NCBI GenBank assembly: GCA_030612165.1
Contig: JAUWOK010000054.1
Span: 1 to 7,093 of the forward strand
Length of the DNA: 7,093 nt
Source: Dehalococcoidia bacterium
GTDB lineage: Bacteria > Chloroflexota > Dehalococcoidia > GIF9 > AB-539-J10
Direction of reading: 5' to 3'
Positions within the stretch are counted from its first letter, which is position 1; each line of letters starts with the position of its first letter. Position numbers and translations under genes: made by a program. A model generated the notes under the pieces. It searched no databases and was not told the origin of the DNA. It saw only the letters and a list, made by a program, of their open reading frames with translations. This document shows positions 5,222 through 7,093 of this stretch, piece after piece.

Positions 5222-6454
5222 ATGAAACTTACTGTTGATCAGAGATGGGATTTAGTAGATAGAATATCAAAGAAAACGGTAACGGTCGGAGCCTACAAGG
5301 CGACTTTAAAAAATGCTCTTGCTGATGTTACCGTCAGGCCGCAGACCGGTATCCCCTTCGCTATAGCCGTTCTTTATGGCTTCTGGACATTCTTTGGTGA
5401 ATTCGCCGGTCTATTCACCGATGGATTTTTTGTCAGGATCTTCGGAACCCACTGGATACCATGGATAGGGGAAAAACTCGCCGGGTTGCCGGATTGGGCT
5501 TTTACCATCCTTGTTGGAGACAGGGCGGTTTTTGCCGAAGGTTTCCCTGGTGACCCCTGTTTCGCTGCCGGTGGGGTACTCACCACAGGCTTGTTCATGC
5601 CCTTTGGCATAGTCTTGTGGGCAGTGCTGGCCCTCTTTCTGGTACTGGCAGTCATGGAAGATACCGGATATTTGCCCAGGCTGGCCGTTCTTCTCGACAC
5701 GGTAATGCATAAAATTGGGCTGCATGGCTTTGCCATCGTGCCCACCCTGGTTTCTCTGGGATGCAATGTTCCCGGGGTGACGGCGGCTAGAGCATTGGAA
5801 ACAAGAAAGCAGCGGTTTATGATAATTGCCCTGCTGGGGGTATTTGTCCCCTGTGGCGCACAAATAGGGATGATGGAAGAGCTGGTCCCACATTTGATAG
5901 GTTGGGTCTTTCTGACTTTAGCCATAGGGTATCTCGGTTTTGGCTGGGTTCTTAACAAGATCTGGCCAGGGGAATCACCGGAGATACTGATGGACGTGCC
6001 TCCATATCGGGCGCCACAATGGTCAAACGTGTGGAGAAAAACCTGGATGAGGACCCGGCATTTCCTTTTCGTCGCCGTTCCCTTTGTTTTGCTTGGCTGT
6101 GCGATCGTTATGGTTCTGTATGCTACCGGGGCGATGGATGCTATAGCCGGTGGGCTGGAAGGGTTCCTGGCAACAGTGTTCGGGGTGCCGGCTAGCGCAA
6201 CACCTTCTTTGGTAGTGGGCTTCCTCAGGAAAGACTTGGCCATCGGGTTGCTTCCTATAGAAGCAATGACTACTTATCAGGTATTCAAATCCGTGATCCT
6301 GCTCAGTATCTATTTCCCCTGCCTGGCCACGTTTGCCTTGTTGTTAAGGGAACTTAACTGGAAAGAAATTCTTGCTACGCTGGGCTTTCTGGTAGTGACG
6401 ATCTTTGTTTTTGGAGGCGTACTTAATCTAATCGGAATGGCAGGAGGTTGGTAA
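5222..6454 (+). CDS. feoB: FeoB membrane permease (transport half of split FeoB)
   Basis: A 410-residue polytopic inner-membrane protein matching the C-terminal transport part of FeoB, which moves Fe2+ into the cell. Residues 8-20 (RWDLVDRISKKTV) match the last helix before the first membrane segment in full FeoB, and TGIPFAIAVLYG at 42-53 begins that segment. The first Gate domain holds MEDTGYLPRLAVLLD (E146), the IGLHG turn, the pore motif GCNVPG with C181, and FVPCGAQIGMM with C211. The second has GFLRKDLAIGLL (333-344, K337) and YFPCLATF with C367. These are the FeoB hallmark residues. In C211's motif the more common CGAR(L) reads CGAQ(I). About nine or ten hydrophobic segments are visible. 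Fused to the upstream GTPase it would total only 585 residues, against roughly 650-780 usually. It lies 1 nt after the G-domain stop and 2 nt before the next gene. Confidence 0.92.
   Translation: MKLTVDQRWDLVDRISKKTVTVGAYKATLKNALADVTVRPQTGIPFAIAVLYGFWTFFGEFAGLFTDGFFVRIFGTHWIPWIGEKLAGLPDWAFTILVGDRAVFAEGFPGDPCFAAGGVLTTGLFMPFGIVLWAVLALFLVLAVMEDTGYLPRLAVLLDTVMHKIGLHGFAIVPTLVSLGCNVPGVTAARALETRKQRFMIIALLGVFVPCGAQIGMMEELVPHLIGWVFLTLAIGYLGFGWVLNKIWPGESPEILMDVPPYRAPQWSNVWRKTWMRTRHFLFVAVPFVLLGCAIVMVLYATGAMDAIAGGLEGFLATVFGVPASATPSLVVGFLRKDLAIGLLPIEAMTTYQVFKSVILLSIYFPCLATFALLLRELNWKEILATLGFLVVTIFVFGGVLNLIGMAGGW
6442..6447 (+). promoter_or_regulatory. Ribosome-binding site of the four-helix membrane protein
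   Basis: AGGAGG at the very end of the permease gene lies 9 nt before ATG 6457 and rules out the upstream TTG at 6448 as the likely start. Confidence 0.75.
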
Positions 6455-6456
6455 TT

Positions 6457-6903
6457 ATGAATAATAGGTCAACAGCTGGCAGCATATTCGCCTTCGTTAT
6501 GGGTATTGCCGCCATAGGTTTTGGGATACTGGAATTCGTAGGGGGAGAATGGGGTGCATTAACGGTAGAGGCTGGCTCCTTCACGCCATGGAGGGCGGTT
6601 ATCCTTATCTGTGCTGGGTTGATTTACTTATCCAGTGCTACTAATTTCCTGGATATTCGTCAACTGGCTAAGTCGGTAGCAGCGAGCATAATGATCTGGA
6701 TTGTCGCCGCGATGGACATATGGGGAATGATTGCGGCTTCCATTCCTTCAGGGGCGGAAGAGGCAGGAGAGCCCTGGTTTGCTTCTGGAACTGAATTCCT
6801 GGCTGCTTATGGGCCGCCGTATATGCCGGCAATATATCTGCTGATCCCTTCCCTGGTGGTGCTCTATTTCGTCGGTAGAAGTAGAAGAATGTCGGCAAAG
6901 TGA
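6457..6903 (+). CDS. Unknown four-helix membrane protein of the feo operon
   Basis: I do not recognise this 148-residue protein. Four hydrophobic helices are clear, at about 9-29, 45-65, 74-95 and 122-139. The basic residues (R4, R68, K72 and the RSRR tail) all fall on one side, so both ends are predicted inside by the positive-inside rule. The two outer loops are acidic or polar: 30-44 with E31 and E38, and 96-121 with E101, E102, E105 and E113. E26 and D87 sit within or at the edge of helices and are unusual there. It starts 2 nt after the permease stop, so it is almost certainly co-expressed and may be a third membrane component or stabiliser of the transporter. No signal peptide or catalytic motif is seen. 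The start at 6457 follows a strong AGGAGG. Confidence 0.75.
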   Translation: MNNRSTAGSIFAFVMGIAAIGFGILEFVGGEWGALTVEAGSFTPWRAVILICAGLIYLSSATNFLDIRQLAKSVAASIMIWIVAAMDIWGMIAASIPSGAEEAGEPWFASGTEFLAAYGPPYMPAIYLLIPSLVVLYFVGRSRRMSAK

Positions 6904-6925
6904 GAAAGTAAAGTTGCAAGTCGAG

Positions 6926-6956
6926 GCAGGGGCGAGGCATACAGCTTTGCCCCTGC
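6926..6956 (+). terminator. Hairpin, probable terminator of the feo operon
   Basis: GCAGGGGC at 6926-6933 pairs perfectly with GCCCCTGC at 6949-6956, and five inner pairs (two of them G-U) extend the stem to 13 bp around the loop ATACA. The following GTTTGGTTTC is T-rich but not a pure T tract, so termination may be partial, allowing some read-through into the gene at 7016. Confidence 0.6.
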
Positions 6957-7015
6957 GTTTGGTTTCATAGCCGGAGGAGCAGGTAGCCTTCTTTGGCGCG
7001 AAAAGGAAGAGTGCG

Positions 7016-7093
7016 ATGGTTTCGATAAAAGAAGTCTTATCAAAAGTGAGTGAAGGAAAAACCGTTAAAGCCGCCAGTAAGGAATTGAACGTG
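7016..7093 (+). CDS. Start of a helix-turn-helix protein, possibly FeoC-like (partial)
   Basis: An ATG at 7016 with AAGGAA 7 nt upstream opens a frame of 26 codons reaching the window edge. The visible residues read as one helix (IKEVLSKVSEG) followed by the start of a helix-turn-helix (KAASKELNV), the pattern of a small winged-helix regulator. Placed just after feoAAB and the membrane gene, it could be a FeoC-type protein, which in enterobacteria is a small winged-helix partner of FeoB. It might equally be an ordinary DNA-binding repressor. Too little is visible to decide. The hairpin at 6926-6956 lies between it and the operon. Confidence 0.5.
   Translation, partial: MVSIKEVLSKVSEGKTVKAASKELNV

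Noticed and set aside
5190..5225. Programmed frameshift or assembly error joining the FeoB halves
   Set aside because: No slippery heptamer is evident, the GDI domain is absent from every frame, and a proper stop, ribosome site and start separate the genes.
5374..6243. A 289-codon minus-strand frame within the permease gene
   Set aside because: It is antisense to well-conserved FeoB motifs, rich in Pro, Thr and Lys without any motif, and has no plausible promoter.

Overview
The window is ordinary bacterial chromosome: dense genes, short spacers, good Shine-Dalgarno sites on most genes, and sigma70-type promoters. No mobile element, CRISPR array, tRNA or rRNA is visible. The organism cannot be named with certainty. 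The prfA-prmC pair, the NMPY (not NPPY) active-site motif in PrmC, a split FeoB and an apparently leaderless prfA together lean towards a Chloroflexota/Dehalococcoidia-like or deep clostridial anaerobe. This is inference from gene style only.

Left part (1-2984): the tail of an unidentified gene is followed 2 nt later by a PHP-family metal-dependent phosphoesterase (141-1016, +). Facing it are prmC (1039-1896, -) and prfA (1893-2984, -), a two-gene operon with a 4-nt overlap. PrfA is release factor 1, and PrmC methylates the glutamine of its GGQ motif, so enzyme and substrate are co-expressed. The prfA promoter places the predicted transcript start on or beside the ATG.

Middle (2985-3255): a divergent intergenic region of 271 bp. 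It carries the prfA promoter on the minus strand and, on the plus strand, a TTGACA-type promoter for the iron operon. Two copies of the dyad GTTAG-N6-CTAA(C/G) lie there, the first just downstream of the -10 box. The TTAG-N6-CTAA spacing is that of DtxR/IdeR/SirR-type operators, so iron (or manganese) repression is the natural reading.

Right part (3256-7093): a ferrous-iron uptake (Feo) operon of unusual composition. In order: an exported, C-terminally anchored protein resembling the FmdE family; two tandem FeoA-like SH3-domain proteins; a stand-alone FeoB G-domain protein; a separate FeoB membrane permease; and an unknown four-helix membrane protein. FeoB is thus split in two, and the helical GDI domain that normally joins the halves seems to be missing. 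After a strong hairpin, a new gene begins whose visible 26 residues look like a FeoC-type helix-turn-helix protein.

The most notable content is this operon: a minimal, GDI-less split FeoB with a predicted extracytoplasmic metal-binding-type protein at its head, a new small membrane partner at its end, and a paired operator controlling it.
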